From: Candidatus Hydrogenedentota bacterium
GTDB lineage: Bacteria > Hydrogenedentota > Hydrogenedentia > Hydrogenedentales > JAEUWI01
DNA length: 64,000 nt
NCBI GenBank assembly: GCA_016791475.1
Contig: JAEUWI010000043.1
Location: forward strand, 1 to 64,000
Direction: 5' to 3'
In this document: piece by piece, positions 1-8,478 of the stretch
Layout: the number at the start of each line of letters is the position of its first letter
How positions within the stretch are numbered: position 1 is the stretch's first letter
Notes under the pieces: model-generated
Database searches by the model: none
Told to the model about the DNA's origin: nothing
What the model saw: the letters and a program-made list of their open reading frames with translations, nothing else
Program-made: the position numbers and the translations under genes

Positions 1-34
1 CTTACGTCCCTTACGTCCCTCCCGTCCCTGCCGC
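1..34. repeat. Short tandem repeat, cttacgtccc-like
   Basis: The window opens inside a short tandem array: two near-identical copies of a unit close to cttacgtccc, followed by degenerate cccgtccctgccg units. The array probably continues to the left, outside the window. It resembles the other low-complexity arrays found between genes in this segment. No coding function is seen. Confidence 0.6.
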
Positions 35-130
35 CCCGGTGAACACCACAACCGCCCAAAACCAACCACGCTCACCACGGGTGCCACCCATACGCGTAGG
101 AGCCTGCGACGAAGCTTATGGGTGATGGGA

Positions 131-430
131 CGCCTGCGCGGAGAATGCCGTCCCCGGAACGCCGCTCCGACGCCATCCCCGACCAAATTCGACCAAACCG
201 ACCCAACCCGCAACTCTTAGCCACGAAGTGGCGACATAGCGTAGTCCGCCGTAGGCGGGTCGCAGACGCGCGCAGGCGGGTCGCAGACGCGCGCAGGCGG
301 GTCGCAGACGCGCGCAGGCGGGTCGCAGACGCGCCGCAGGCGGGTCGCAGACGCGCCGCAGGCGGGTCGCAGATCCGCCTGGGCGGAAAATGCAGTCCCC
401 GGAGCTCCGCTCCGACGCCCTCCCCGGCCA
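131..430. repeat. Pair of 55-nt direct repeats with a CCGGAGC core
   Basis: Positions 131-185 and 376-430 are imperfect copies of one 55-nt segment. Both begin cgcctg.gcgga, continue through a tccccggan.nccgctccgacgcc core and end in ccccg.cca. They lie 245 bp apart and bracket the 21-bp tandem array. A third, shorter relative lies near 1168-1196. The second copy contains the palindrome cggagctccg, so this may be a REP-like extragenic palindrome family. Copy relationships were judged by eye. Confidence 0.55.
251..373. repeat. 21-bp tandem repeat, six copies
   Basis: The string aggcgggtcgcagac starts at 253, 274, 295, 316, 338 and 359, giving periods of 21, 21, 21, 22 and 21 bp. There is no unique spacer between copies, so it is not a CRISPR array. 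The 22-bp step breaks the reading frame, which argues against a conserved repetitive protein. Confidence 0.85.
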
Positions 431-440
431 ATCCGACCCG

Positions 441-1031
441 CTACTCGGGATTGTTGTGGTCCTCTGCGTTATCACCGTGGTCTTTTGCCTGTGGCTGCTG
501 TGGAGGTGATAACGAGGAAATCGCTTCCTCGGCCTCCTTCTTCCGAAGTGCCACACGAGCGTTCGCTCTGATATATGTAACGTACTTCTCAGGCACGTTC
601 CACGTTCGGTCATTTCCGTCGCAAAGTCGAATGGATTCTATTTCAGCGATTCCCTCATAGCCGAGAGGTGCACTCCATCGGCCTCTCGGCCCTCCCGATT
701 CGAGAGTGTACTCCGGCCTACTGGGTGAGCCATCTTCAGGATCGTGTCTAAGAGCAAACACGTGTTTCTTTGGGAGTACCGCTTCAACCCTAGAAATCGT
801 AATATCTTCGCCTCCCTTATTCGAGGCTACTACCGTGAGAACGATATGATTCCTCATTGGTCCACCAAGCTCAACGGAATTGGAAGCACTCCGCATCGCT
901 CTTTGGGGGTTGGTTTCGTCAGACAATGCTGCCTTGATACTGAGCGCGCTTCGAATCGACCACCAACGATCCAGACGGTTGGCGACCACACTCACAAACG
1001 CACTCACCATGGTGACCCAGAGAAAAGTCAT
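441..1031 (-). CDS. Hypothetical protein with N-terminal membrane anchor
   Basis: A 196-residue protein of unknown function. The first ~20 residues (MTFLWVTMVSAFVSVVANRL) form one hydrophobic segment, probably a membrane anchor or uncleaved signal. The middle resembles a small beta-rich domain (HIVLTVVASNKGGEDITISR, WSAPLGYEGIAEIESIRLCD) and the C-terminal ~40 residues are charged and low in complexity. The ATG at 1031 is chosen because GGGG lies eight bases upstream and the hydrophobic segment then begins the protein; the open frame extends further upstream without a signal. It lies 335 bp downstream of the OLD/UvrD operon on the same strand, so it could be an accessory gene, but it could equally be unrelated. 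Confidence 0.55.
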   Translation of the reverse strand: MTFLWVTMVSAFVSVVANRLDRWWSIRSALSIKAALSDETNPQRAMRSASNSVELGGPMRNHIVLTVVASNKGGEDITISRVEAVLPKKHVFALRHDPEDGSPSRPEYTLESGGPRGRWSAPLGYEGIAEIESIRLCDGNDRTWNVPEKYVTYIRANARVALRKKEAEEAISSLSPPQQPQAKDHGDNAEDHNNPE

Positions 1032-1366
1032 GATCAAATCCCCACCGTATATCCGATTCACACTCTTCGAGGCGCATGACCTCAAGCGGAAGCTGTGTCC
1101 GCGCACCCAAAGAATACGCCCCAACGGCACCCCAAACAACCAGGCAACCCTTCACCCCTCACCTCCAGAAAATGCAGCCCCCCCGGAGCCCCGCTTCTAC
1201 ATCATCGCGACCAACCCACCGCAATCCGCAAGTCCCAGTCCCGAAGTGACGGCACAGCGAACCTGGAAACCACTAGAATCAATTGGCGTGAATCTATGTA
1301 ATGTCGGTTACGGCAGGTTTGAAAGTCGTCCCAATTGATGAATGTATCCTCTAGAATGGAAGTCCA
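1032..1366. other. Intergenic gap, no gene seen
   Basis: Lies between the helicase gene and the small membrane protein, both on the minus strand. It contains a partial copy of the CCGGAGC-core repeat (about 1168-1196). I see no clear terminator hairpin with a T tract, no tRNA and no credible small gene. Confidence 0.5.
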
Positions 1367-3247
1367 TCACCTACAGTCCACTGTAGGAACCCCAGCTCGT
1401 CTAAGAATTTCGTAAAGTTCATTAATACTGCTATTTCCCTGCGGCCTTCGTCCCCAGCGTTCATCTCGCACATCAGAGTAAGTGAAATACACTCGTTCAA
1501 TGGCACGGGAGAACGCGACGAAAAAGCCCCGTTTCTCTTCGTCAGGTTGATTTCTGAAAGACCACCATTGACTGTCCTCCAATCCGAGGAAGATGACCGT
1601 GTGAAATTCCAGCCCCTTGCTCTTGTGAATGGTCATTGCCGGAACCACGTCAACGCCAACCAAATCATCGACAGCCTCACGAGCCGAAGCAAAAGCTCCC
1701 ATCGAGACCTGCAATTCATCGGCAAAATTGTTGATTGTGGAATTCAGAAATGCACCCGTTCGATATTGTCCGTATACAGCTCGAAAGTGGGCTTCACCCA
1801 CCATTTCAATCAATTTTGTCAGTAGCCCCTCGACATATTGCCCAGACGTCAAAGTTTCCCTGGCATGCTGTACGAGCGCCACGCATCTCTTCTCAATCTG
1901 CGCCGTGTCGGCATTTTCATCCAGACCAAGGAGCATTGAAATAGTACTTGTTAGGATGTCCCAGGCTTCTGCGTCCCGGTTTCTGGTGCTCAACCGGAGT
2001 ACTGCAAGAAGGAAATGGACTACCGGTTCAATCAACAGATCTTGTAGTTGAGACTCATCACGAAGTCGAATATCACGTTTGGACAGCGCTTTCTTTAGCG
2101 TCTCAACCATTTCCCCTGTTCGTTGACGAACAATAATACAGAAATCCCGTGGTTTCATATCTTCATCGCGCAAGCCTGAAGCGATCAACTCAGCCACATA
2201 TTCAGCCTCAGCCTTGGGGTTCTTAAACTCAAGGATAGAACAACTTCCACTCGCGTCCACTTTTGCAGCCTGAGCTTGGGGCGCATCCGCCTCTATTGCC
2301 ATTGCTATGACTTGCTGCATCTGGACTAACTCAGGCGCAGACCTGTAGTTTCTAACCAATTCATGAGAAACCGCCTCAAAGTCAGTCATGTAAGTATCGA
2401 ACACCTCTGTCATCGCCCCCGCCCATACCATGATGCGCTGCTTGCTATCCCCGACGGCGGTCAATACCGATTCCGACCCGAGAAAGGCAGCACGAACTAA
2501 GTCATACTGTGAAGCGGTGGTATCCTGAAACTCGTCAAGAAAAACATGCGTGTAGGTTGTCCGGAGAGCCTGCGTCAGCTTTGGGTTGCTCCTCAGAAGG
2601 TACGCCGCCAAACGATTCAACATCGGAAACATCAGGCTCTCTTGACCTGCGGGCCTAGTCAGTTGCTCTTGCCACCACAAGCGCCCGAAATGCGCGTCTA
2701 ACGGATCCACATCGGGGCTGTCGTAAGGAAGCCTCGAACCGTAGGTAAAGGTCTCGAATCTACGTTTTAGCTCACCGTCAGGCAGATGACTTATGTCGGG
2801 TCCAGAATGGCCTGTGGGCAATCCGACGTTCTTCAGCCACGCGCGAATTCGGTTAACATCCGGCGAGCGGACCATTACCTCGTAATCGGCTTTCGGACGC
2901 CACTCCTTGGGCAAGGATAGCCTGAACCGGTCAACCAGGCCTTTGGCAAAGGCATCAAGAGTGAACGAATCAAAACGCTGGGCCCTGTCGCCGCACCGTG
3001 TTCGCACACGCTCGCTAAGGTTTTTTGCGGCATCTCGCTTGAAGGATATAGCAAGAATTCGATAAGGAGACTTGCAGGTACCCGTATCAAGCAGAAAACA
3101 CGCCCGCTGGGCAAGAAGTTCCGTCTTTCCAGCGCCTGGCCCAGCCGTTACAAGGGCATTCTGGCATGATTGAACCACTCGACTGGCCGCTGGCTCTAAG
3201 GAATCAACGCCAGCGGGAACCCAGAGTTCAGGCTGAATGAGCGCCAT
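1367..3247 (-). CDS. UvrD-like superfamily 1 helicase, GajB-like (Gabija / class 2 OLD partner)
   Basis: A 626-residue SF1A DNA helicase. Visible motifs are Walker A GPGAGKT (36-42), motif Ia ILAISFKRDAAKN, Walker B DEFQD (238-242), motif III VGDSKQRIMVWAGA, motif IV NYRSAPELV, motif V TIHKSKGLEFHTVIF and motif VI VAFSRAIERVYF (Arg 581). In Gabija/class 2 OLD systems such a helicase accompanies an OLD-family nuclease and the pair restricts phage. Here the start codon overlaps the stop of the nuclease gene (TGATG), which points to coupled translation and equal dosage. It is longer than the roughly 500 residues I recall for GajB, so it may carry extra 2A/2B insertions. A general repair helicase is the alternative, but the gene context argues against it. 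Confidence 0.85.
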   Translation of the reverse strand: MALIQPELWVPAGVDSLEPAASRVVQSCQNALVTAGPGAGKTELLAQRACFLLDTGTCKSPYRILAISFKRDAAKNLSERVRTRCGDRAQRFDSFTLDAFAKGLVDRFRLSLPKEWRPKADYEVMVRSPDVNRIRAWLKNVGLPTGHSGPDISHLPDGELKRRFETFTYGSRLPYDSPDVDPLDAHFGRLWWQEQLTRPAGQESLMFPMLNRLAAYLLRSNPKLTQALRTTYTHVFLDEFQDTTASQYDLVRAAFLGSESVLTAVGDSKQRIMVWAGAMTEVFDTYMTDFEAVSHELVRNYRSAPELVQMQQVIAMAIEADAPQAQAAKVDASGSCSILEFKNPKAEAEYVAELIASGLRDEDMKPRDFCIIVRQRTGEMVETLKKALSKRDIRLRDESQLQDLLIEPVVHFLLAVLRLSTRNRDAEAWDILTSTISMLLGLDENADTAQIEKRCVALVQHARETLTSGQYVEGLLTKLIEMVGEAHFRAVYGQYRTGAFLNSTINNFADELQVSMGAFASAREAVDDLVGVDVVPAMTIHKSKGLEFHTVIFLGLEDSQWWSFRNQPDEEKRGFFVAFSRAIERVYFTYSDVRDERWGRRPQGNSSINELYEILRRAGVPTVDCR

Positions 3248-5307
3248 CAGCCATCACCGTTGTTCTGGGCGACAAGAACCCGCGCCCGAGCGACAAGATT
3301 CTTCAGGGCGGCGGGCATCTTTTCTCGAAGTTCATGCTCCTTAATCTTTACGAGGGCTTGCATGTGGGTCACGGGCTTTGAGCCATCTATGAACAAATAC
3401 TTGTACCACGCGAATAGCTTCTGCTGTTCCGGGCTATAAGTCTCACCGAGAGAATCTGGAGCTTTGTCGGCATCTGCCGAAAGAACCTGTTTCATCCTAC
3501 GGTTGATGGCAACTTGGTATTCTGGGTCCTCTTTTTCGGGAAGTCGTGGCCCCCTACGAGCGGGAGCCAAGCTCACGTAAGCTTTGGTGAAAGCCTCCAG
3601 CATGGCGAAGTCCAAATCGAGTGGAGACGAGAAGAATATATCGAAGTGCTCTGCGAACATTCTGAGGCATTTTTCAAGATTATCGATTTCATTGGAAGGA
3701 CGATCGGAAACCTTTTTCCACGTTTCATCCTCAAGATTTACTGTTTTTCCTTTTGCATTCGTATAGCGTAGGCGTTCGTGCCCCATGCCAAACTGCGCCA
3801 CCAGTTGGTCACGAACGTACTGAATTCGCCCCCAACCGGCCCCCTCCTTTTCACGATCCAAGTCAAGTAAAGTCAGGAACGGAATATCCAGCCCATGCAG
3901 AAGCCTCCAAAAATGGTTGACGTGTTTCCCGCCGAGGGGAACCACCGAAATGAAATGCGTGTCAAGAGGTGATCCGCTCACCTCAAACAGCTTTTTAAGA
4001 ACGATTTCTTCCGATGGTCCTTCGCCCAGAATGACGAGTCTGGCAAAGTAGAGTTCTGGAAAGCCGCGAACTGCTTCACGAACGTACTTGAAAGACTCAT
4101 CAGATTTATCTGTCGGTAGTGGAATGGACATTACCCGTGTCGAACGGGACTGCTCATGCCCAAGGAAATACCGAACATCATCGGGTTCAATACGCCCAAG
4201 AATGGAAGGTGAATGGCTCGTTATGATTACCTGCGCTGAGTCTCCGGCACCGGTTTTCATCAACTCCGACACGATACGGCCCAGGTAGTGCGGTGATAGG
4301 TGATTTTCTGGCTCCTCGACGGCGAACAACGTTAGGACGGGTAGCTTTTCTGCCAATTCTGGGCTGAAGCCCTTTGTCTCCGCGTCAGTTCTTAATAACT
4401 CCTCTATACGGAAGAGTCCAAGTGATAGGGAGAGGGCAAACAACGACCGTAGGCCGTCGCTCAAGTCATCCGCCCCCATGGTTTGACCGTCTTCACCAGG
4501 ATTGAAAACAGGAATCAAATGCCGAATTAGGGCGGCGGGAGTTTCCTCCAATATCTGAAACGACAGGCTCCGGGCAACACGGCCATCATAGAATCCCCGC
4601 CAAGATTTTTGGATCTCGGAATTCATAGTCTGGATGCCGAGAACTTCCCCTAGTTCTTCCTGAATATCTACGAGCTTGTTCTTCAGGGACTCCTCAGCCC
4701 CGTTCCAATCCAAAGCGTCAAGCAGTCTTCCGAACGTTGTTGCGGTTGTTGTCCGCATCAGCTGTTTAGGGTCACGAGCAGCCGGAACGTACACTACCCG
4801 CACCTTGCCACGATCTCCAGCCTGGACTCTACAACGGTTCTCGTCTTTCATCGTCACTGGGTCGTCCGAGTCGGTCAGAATCCACCAGATGGACTGCTCC
4901 ACATCACCTTCTGCCGTACCGTCGTCTGTCCATGTCGCCTCCAGCCGAACGCGGCAATAGGGCGTGCCACCGATCTCTCCCACAATCATTTGATTGAACG
5001 TTTCGGGTACTGCCGTAGACGCCGTCACTCGGTCCTCTTCAAGTTCGGGGAACGCAAGGCGGCACTCTATGCTCAGGGCGCGGGACGGCTTGTCCTTGAG
5101 GCTTTCGCCAGACGAAAGGTGGAAGTCGGATGGAACAACTTGGCGCTGTCCCGTCGACTCGCCGAATAGCCGTGCCAAGGCCATCATTGCGGCTGTTTTT
5201 CCAGATGCATTCGGCCCAACGAAGCAAGTCAGGTTATCTAGGTGGATCGTCTGGCCCCCTTGGTCAAAGCACCGAAAACCGTTCATCGTTAGAGACTCTA
5301 TTTTCAT
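3247..5307 (-). CDS. OLD-family ATPase with TOPRIM nuclease domain, GajA-like (class 2 OLD)
   Basis: A 686-residue protein with an N-terminal ABC/SMC-like ATPase: Walker A GPNASGKT (31-38), Walker B FAVEEPENHLSP with E331/E332, and ITSHSPSILGR as the H-loop region. A TOPRIM domain follows, with the glutamate in ILGEGPSEE (E429) and the DxD in LLDLDREK (D482, D484). This is the layout of OLD nucleases; an adjacent UvrD helicase defines class 2 OLD and Gabija. Such proteins nick or cut DNA under nucleotide control during phage infection. The ATG at 5307 (MKIESLTMNGF) is preferred because AGAGG precedes it; the open frame extends eight codons upstream to a TTG. It is about 100 residues longer than the GajA I recall, so divergence or an extra C-terminal region is likely. 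Confidence 0.85.
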   Translation of the reverse strand: MKIESLTMNGFRCFDQGGQTIHLDNLTCFVGPNASGKTAAMMALARLFGESTGQRQVVPSDFHLSSGESLKDKPSRALSIECRLAFPELEEDRVTASTAVPETFNQMIVGEIGGTPYCRVRLEATWTDDGTAEGDVEQSIWWILTDSDDPVTMKDENRCRVQAGDRGKVRVVYVPAARDPKQLMRTTTATTFGRLLDALDWNGAEESLKNKLVDIQEELGEVLGIQTMNSEIQKSWRGFYDGRVARSLSFQILEETPAALIRHLIPVFNPGEDGQTMGADDLSDGLRSLFALSLSLGLFRIEELLRTDAETKGFSPELAEKLPVLTLFAVEEPENHLSPHYLGRIVSELMKTGAGDSAQVIITSHSPSILGRIEPDDVRYFLGHEQSRSTRVMSIPLPTDKSDESFKYVREAVRGFPELYFARLVILGEGPSEEIVLKKLFEVSGSPLDTHFISVVPLGGKHVNHFWRLLHGLDIPFLTLLDLDREKEGAGWGRIQYVRDQLVAQFGMGHERLRYTNAKGKTVNLEDETWKKVSDRPSNEIDNLEKCLRMFAEHFDIFFSSPLDLDFAMLEAFTKAYVSLAPARRGPRLPEKEDPEYQVAINRRMKQVLSADADKAPDSLGETYSPEQQKLFAWYKYLFIDGSKPVTHMQALVKIKEHELREKMPAALKNLVARARVLVAQNNGDG

Positions 5308-5610
5308 CGGACCTCTTTTTCGGCTCACCAAATGGTCGAACCCTCTTGTTGGACATACACCACGATGAGTATGACACGCCGTTCATTTCGACATCCCCAT
5401 AACGGTTGAGTCATTCACTCGCTGCTCGAAATTATGGTCCCCGAAAATTCGTCCTCGTTGGCAGGTAGGGACTTACGACACGGTGGTTTCTGCCAGCTTC
5501 GGCACACGATTCCGCCCATCTTCCAACCTTGGCAGCACCGGATCTGGAACGAGAGAGCCCTTCGGGGCGGATTTCGATGCCCCGTTCTCCCACCGATTGC
5601 CATACCCCCC
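5308..5610. other. Upstream region of the defence operon
   Basis: A 303-bp gap between the Gfo/Idh/MocA gene and the OLD-like gene, both on the minus strand. It should hold the defence operon's promoter, but I do not see a convincing -35/-10 pair. No small gene, operator palindrome or RNA was recognised. Confidence 0.4.
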
Positions 5611-6657
5611 CTACACCGCCACCACCCCACATCCCCCCTCCGCCGATGCGAACAATGCCGCCATAACCCGGTGACACGCCAAAGTCCGCTCGGGCCATTG
5701 CCCATCAACCTTCCCGTTCAGCACGATCCCCGAATAGGTCTCCACCAACTTCACCACATGATCGCAGGGTTCGACCTTCACTTCCACATCCTTGCCCATG
5801 ACATCGCCGAGGAAATAGTGTCCGCTGCCCACAAAGCGCCCTTCGTAGGCGGCGAAGTTGCCACTTCTTCCCTGGCCGCCGACCTGATCGTCCACGCGGA
5901 TGAGCCCGGTCTCGCCGACGACTTCAAACTGGGAGCGGTGGGGCAAAATACAGCCGCTGTCGAAGGTGGCCATGCGCCCGTCGGAGAACCAGAGGGTGCC
6001 GCCGCAGCCGACGATAGTGTCCACGGTGTTTTTGGAGATGTAGTTCATCTGCACGCGCTCGGGCAGGGCGTAGCCATAGGCCCATAGAATGGCGCCGATG
6101 GGATACCAGCCCTGATCGCCGAAGCAACCCATGGGCTCGCGGGTTTTGTCGGTGCGGCCGTTGCCCCCTTCAAGCCAGGCTTTGTCGGGATACTTGAAGG
6201 TAAATGCGGCAGTGACGCGCCGCACCGCGCCAATGTCGCCCGCCGCGATGCGCCGCTCGATGTCGTGGGTGCGCGTGCTGTGGACCCACATGGTGCCGTC
6301 CATGAATTGCACGCCCTTGTCGCGACACACCGCAATGGCCTCTTCAATACCGTCGGCAAAGGGCTTCTCGGCGTAGACGTGCTTCCCCGCTTCGGCGACC
6401 TTCTTGATCCATTCATTGCGCAGGGCGCTGGGCAGGGGAATGTAGACGGCGTCGATGCTGTCGTCGGCCAGCAACTCATCGTAGGACCCATAGGCCTTGG
6501 GCACGCCGTGGGCCGTTGCCCAGGCCTGGGCCTTGTCCAAAGAGCGACTGGCCACAGCCACGACTTCGGCGTTGGCCGCGTCGTGAAAACCCGCGACGAC
6601 TTTCGTGGCGATTTCGGCGGTGCTGAGGATGCCCCAGCGAACCTTGCGACTTTCCAT
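5611..6657 (-). CDS. Gfo/Idh/MocA-family NAD(P)-dependent oxidoreductase
   Basis: A 348-residue cytoplasmic dehydrogenase. The N-terminal Rossmann fold begins RWGILSTAEIATKVV and is followed by AVASRSLDKAQAWA. The family's catalytic-site motif EKP is at 97-99 (YAEKPF). The C-terminal half is the mixed alpha/beta substrate domain. The overall pattern resembles the sugar and dihydrodiol dehydrogenases (D-xylose 1-dehydrogenase-like), which oxidise a hydroxyl of a sugar or cyclitol using NAD(P). There is no signal peptide, unlike the Tat-exported relative at 38634-39971. The ATG at 6657 starts the fold directly. The exact substrate cannot be told from sequence. Confidence 0.85.
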   Translation of the reverse strand: MESRKVRWGILSTAEIATKVVAGFHDAANAEVVAVASRSLDKAQAWATAHGVPKAYGSYDELLADDSIDAVYIPLPSALRNEWIKKVAEAGKHVYAEKPFADGIEEAIAVCRDKGVQFMDGTMWVHSTRTHDIERRIAAGDIGAVRRVTAAFTFKYPDKAWLEGGNGRTDKTREPMGCFGDQGWYPIGAILWAYGYALPERVQMNYISKNTVDTIVGCGGTLWFSDGRMATFDSGCILPHRSQFEVVGETGLIRVDDQVGGQGRSGNFAAYEGRFVGSGHYFLGDVMGKDVEVKVEPCDHVVKLVETYSGIVLNGKVDGQWPERTLACHRVMAALFASAEGGCGVVAV

Positions 6658-7010
6658 GATTCAGTCCTCTTCCCCAACGAGTTAAATACCCGGTTGATTC
6701 CGCTCCGCAACCTGGTGAGCCTCGTCCCAAGTTGTTCAAAGAGAGTAACATCCCGCTCGCCCGCCACCCAAATAAGTGCAACGCGCCATTCATATATATA
6801 GAAGCAGTGGGTGGTGAGGTTCCGATCGGACACTCGCCCCTTCCACGCGTCCAACGCTCCTGCGGGAAGTGCGCTGGCGGACTCCACGGACAGGCATACC
6901 GGTTACCCTGTCCAGACACCGCCAGACACCCCGCAGCCGGTGAACGCACAAAGGGAAACCACCCATTGCTGGAAATAGTCCGGCGCCGGACGTGCATGTA
7001 GTACACCCCT

Positions 7011-7160
7011 CCCCCCGCAAGCGGGGGATTTCTCTCGCTCGGGTGGCCCCTCGGAACCCCAGAGCTTACGAGGCCGTCTTCACTCGCTGGAGCGAACTTC
7101 TTGGTCCCCCCCGCTTGCGGGGGGGCAGGGGGGGTAAGCCCGCTTACGGGGGGGCAGGGG
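7011..7160. repeat. C-rich palindrome cluster (CCCCCGC..GCGGGGG)
   Basis: Three related elements occur in 150 bp: CCCCCGC-AA-GCGGGGG (7012-7027), a longer CCCCCCCGC-TT-GCGGGGGGG (7106-7125), and a degenerate copy, cccgcttacgggggggcagggggt (7139-7161). The second and third both continue as a G-rich tail with gcaggggg. Each can form a very stable hairpin with a tiny loop. They look like a mobile extragenic palindrome family; a transcription terminator role is less likely because no T tract follows. Confidence 0.7.
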
Positions 7161-7254
7161 GTAATCCCATAGCTGCCCTCCATCGCATCATCGCGCGACC
7201 CACTGCAAACCAAATCTCCCCGCCCACTTCGTGCAACGCACGGCCCCGCCCCAC

Positions 7255-7260
7255 TATAAT
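7255..7260 (+). promoter_or_regulatory. -10 hexamer upstream of eboE
   Basis: TATAAT matches the sigma-70 consensus exactly and lies 42 bp before the eboE start codon, leaving a short leader. The -35 region (around 7231-7237, gtgcaac) is poor, so this promoter may need an activator or may be a chance match in an otherwise GC-rich stretch. Confidence 0.45.
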
Positions 7261-7301
7261 GGCCTACACATTTCATTTCCCGTCACCCCAGTCGAGATCA
7301 C

Positions 7302-8474
7302 ATGTTTACCAACGACAATCCCCTCAGCTACTGCACGAACATCCACGCGGGCACGGACTACGCCACCACGCTCGAAAACCTGGAGCGCTACGCCGTCGCC
7401 GTGAAGGCGCGCGTGTCGCCCGATAAGCCCATGGGCGTGGGGTTGTGGCTGCCCGCCTCGGCCGCGCGCGAGGTCGTGCAGCACGACCGCGCGGGCGCCC
7501 TGGCGGACTGGCTCGCGGAGCGCGGTCTGTGCGTGAATACGATGAACGGCTTCCCCTACGGCGATTTTCACCAGGCGGTGGTGAAGCATGCGGTCTACAA
7601 GCCCACCTGGGCCGACCTGGAGCGGCTGGACTATACGAAGGACTTGGTGCGCATTCTCGGGCGGCTGCTGCCGAAGGAGGCGGAGGGGAGCATTTCGAGC
7701 CTGCCCATCGGCTGGCCGGGCGAGGACGACGAACTAACCCTGCGCACGGCCGCGCGCCATCTGCTGGAGCTGGTGGATCACCTGGCGCGGGAAGAAGCCG
7801 CCACCGGCCACTGCATCCACCTCGACATCGAGCCCGAGCCCGGCTGCATGCTGGATACGAGCGAGGACATCATCCGCTTTTTTCACGAGCACCTGTTTAG
7901 TCACGGGAACGAGGCCCACATTACCCGCTACCTCCGCGTGTGCCACGACGTGTGCCATGCGGCCGTCATGGGCGAGGATCAGCTCGATGTTCTCCTGGCC
8001 TATCAGCATGCCGGCCTGCGTGTGGGCAAGGTGCAGATTTCATCCGCGGTGGAAGCGGATTTCTCCCGATTGGATTCGAGCCGAAATTCGGAGGCCCTTG
8101 CACAGCTCGCGGGCTTCCAGGAGCCGCGCTACCTCCACCAGACCGCCGTCACCAATGCGCTGCACCCCGGCGAAATGACGCTCTACGAAGACCTCCCCGA
8201 AGCGCTGGACGCTATCACCGGCGAATCCCTCGCGGAGCTGACCCTGCGCACCCACTTCCACGTGCCCCTCTTCCTCGAGCGCTTCGGCCACCTCCGCGCC
8301 ACGCAGGACGAGGTGCGCAAGTGCCTCCAGCACGTGGCGGAGTTCACCGACTGCAAACACTTCGAAGTCGAGACCTACGCCTGGAACGTGCTGCCAGTGG
8401 AACTGCGCGTGGACGATCTCGCCGAGGGAATCGCGAAGGAAATGCAGTGGGTGATGGATACGACAGCGAAATGA
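7302..8474 (+). CDS. eboE: EboE-like metabolite traffic protein (TIM-barrel sugar isomerase fold)
   Basis: A 390-residue protein starting MFTNDNPLSYCTNIHAG, the typical opening of EboE proteins (xylose isomerase-like TIM barrel). It carries motifs such as HLDIEPEPGC and HFHVPLF, with acidic and histidine residues that could bind a metal. EboE is part of the ebo cluster, which in cyanobacteria is needed to move a scytonemin precursor to the periplasm and is otherwise implicated in metabolite traffic. eboC and eboF follow on the same strand. There is no signal peptide. The assignment rests on recognised sequence style plus the eboC/eboF neighbours; its reaction is not established. Confidence 0.8.
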   Translation: MFTNDNPLSYCTNIHAGTDYATTLENLERYAVAVKARVSPDKPMGVGLWLPASAAREVVQHDRAGALADWLAERGLCVNTMNGFPYGDFHQAVVKHAVYKPTWADLERLDYTKDLVRILGRLLPKEAEGSISSLPIGWPGEDDELTLRTAARHLLELVDHLAREEAATGHCIHLDIEPEPGCMLDTSEDIIRFFHEHLFSHGNEAHITRYLRVCHDVCHAAVMGEDQLDVLLAYQHAGLRVGKVQISSAVEADFSRLDSSRNSEALAQLAGFQEPRYLHQTAVTNALHPGEMTLYEDLPEALDAITGESLAELTLRTHFHVPLFLERFGHLRATQDEVRKCLQHVAEFTDCKHFEVETYAWNVLPVELRVDDLAEGIAKEMQWVMDTTAK

Positions 8475-8478
8475 AGAT

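Larger units (their letters stand above)
1..440. other. Gene-free, repeat-rich stretch
   Basis: No convincing gene is present. Open frames on both strands run through the 21-bp tandem array and give repetitive Arg/Ala/Thr-rich peptides, as expected from a repeat whose unit is a multiple of three. The stretch holds the array at 1-34, two 55-nt direct repeats (131-185 and 376-430) and the 21-bp array (251-373). Confidence 0.6.
6658..7301. other. Divergent intergenic region with C-rich hairpins
   Basis: A 644-bp gap between two divergently transcribed genes. Upstream of the oxidoreductase there is an AT-rich patch (catatatatagaag near 6790). The right part holds a cluster of C/G hairpins (7011-7160) and a perfect -10 hexamer for eboE (7255-7260). 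No coding region is credible; the open frames crossing it are Pro/Gly/Arg-rich shadows. Confidence 0.5.

Noticed and set aside
251-373. Possible CRISPR array
   Set aside because: The 21-bp units are contiguous, with no spacers, and no cas gene is present.
118-660. 180-codon plus-strand frame and related frames through the repeats
   Set aside because: Most of the sequence is the translated 21-bp repeat and the tail overlaps the small membrane protein on the other strand.
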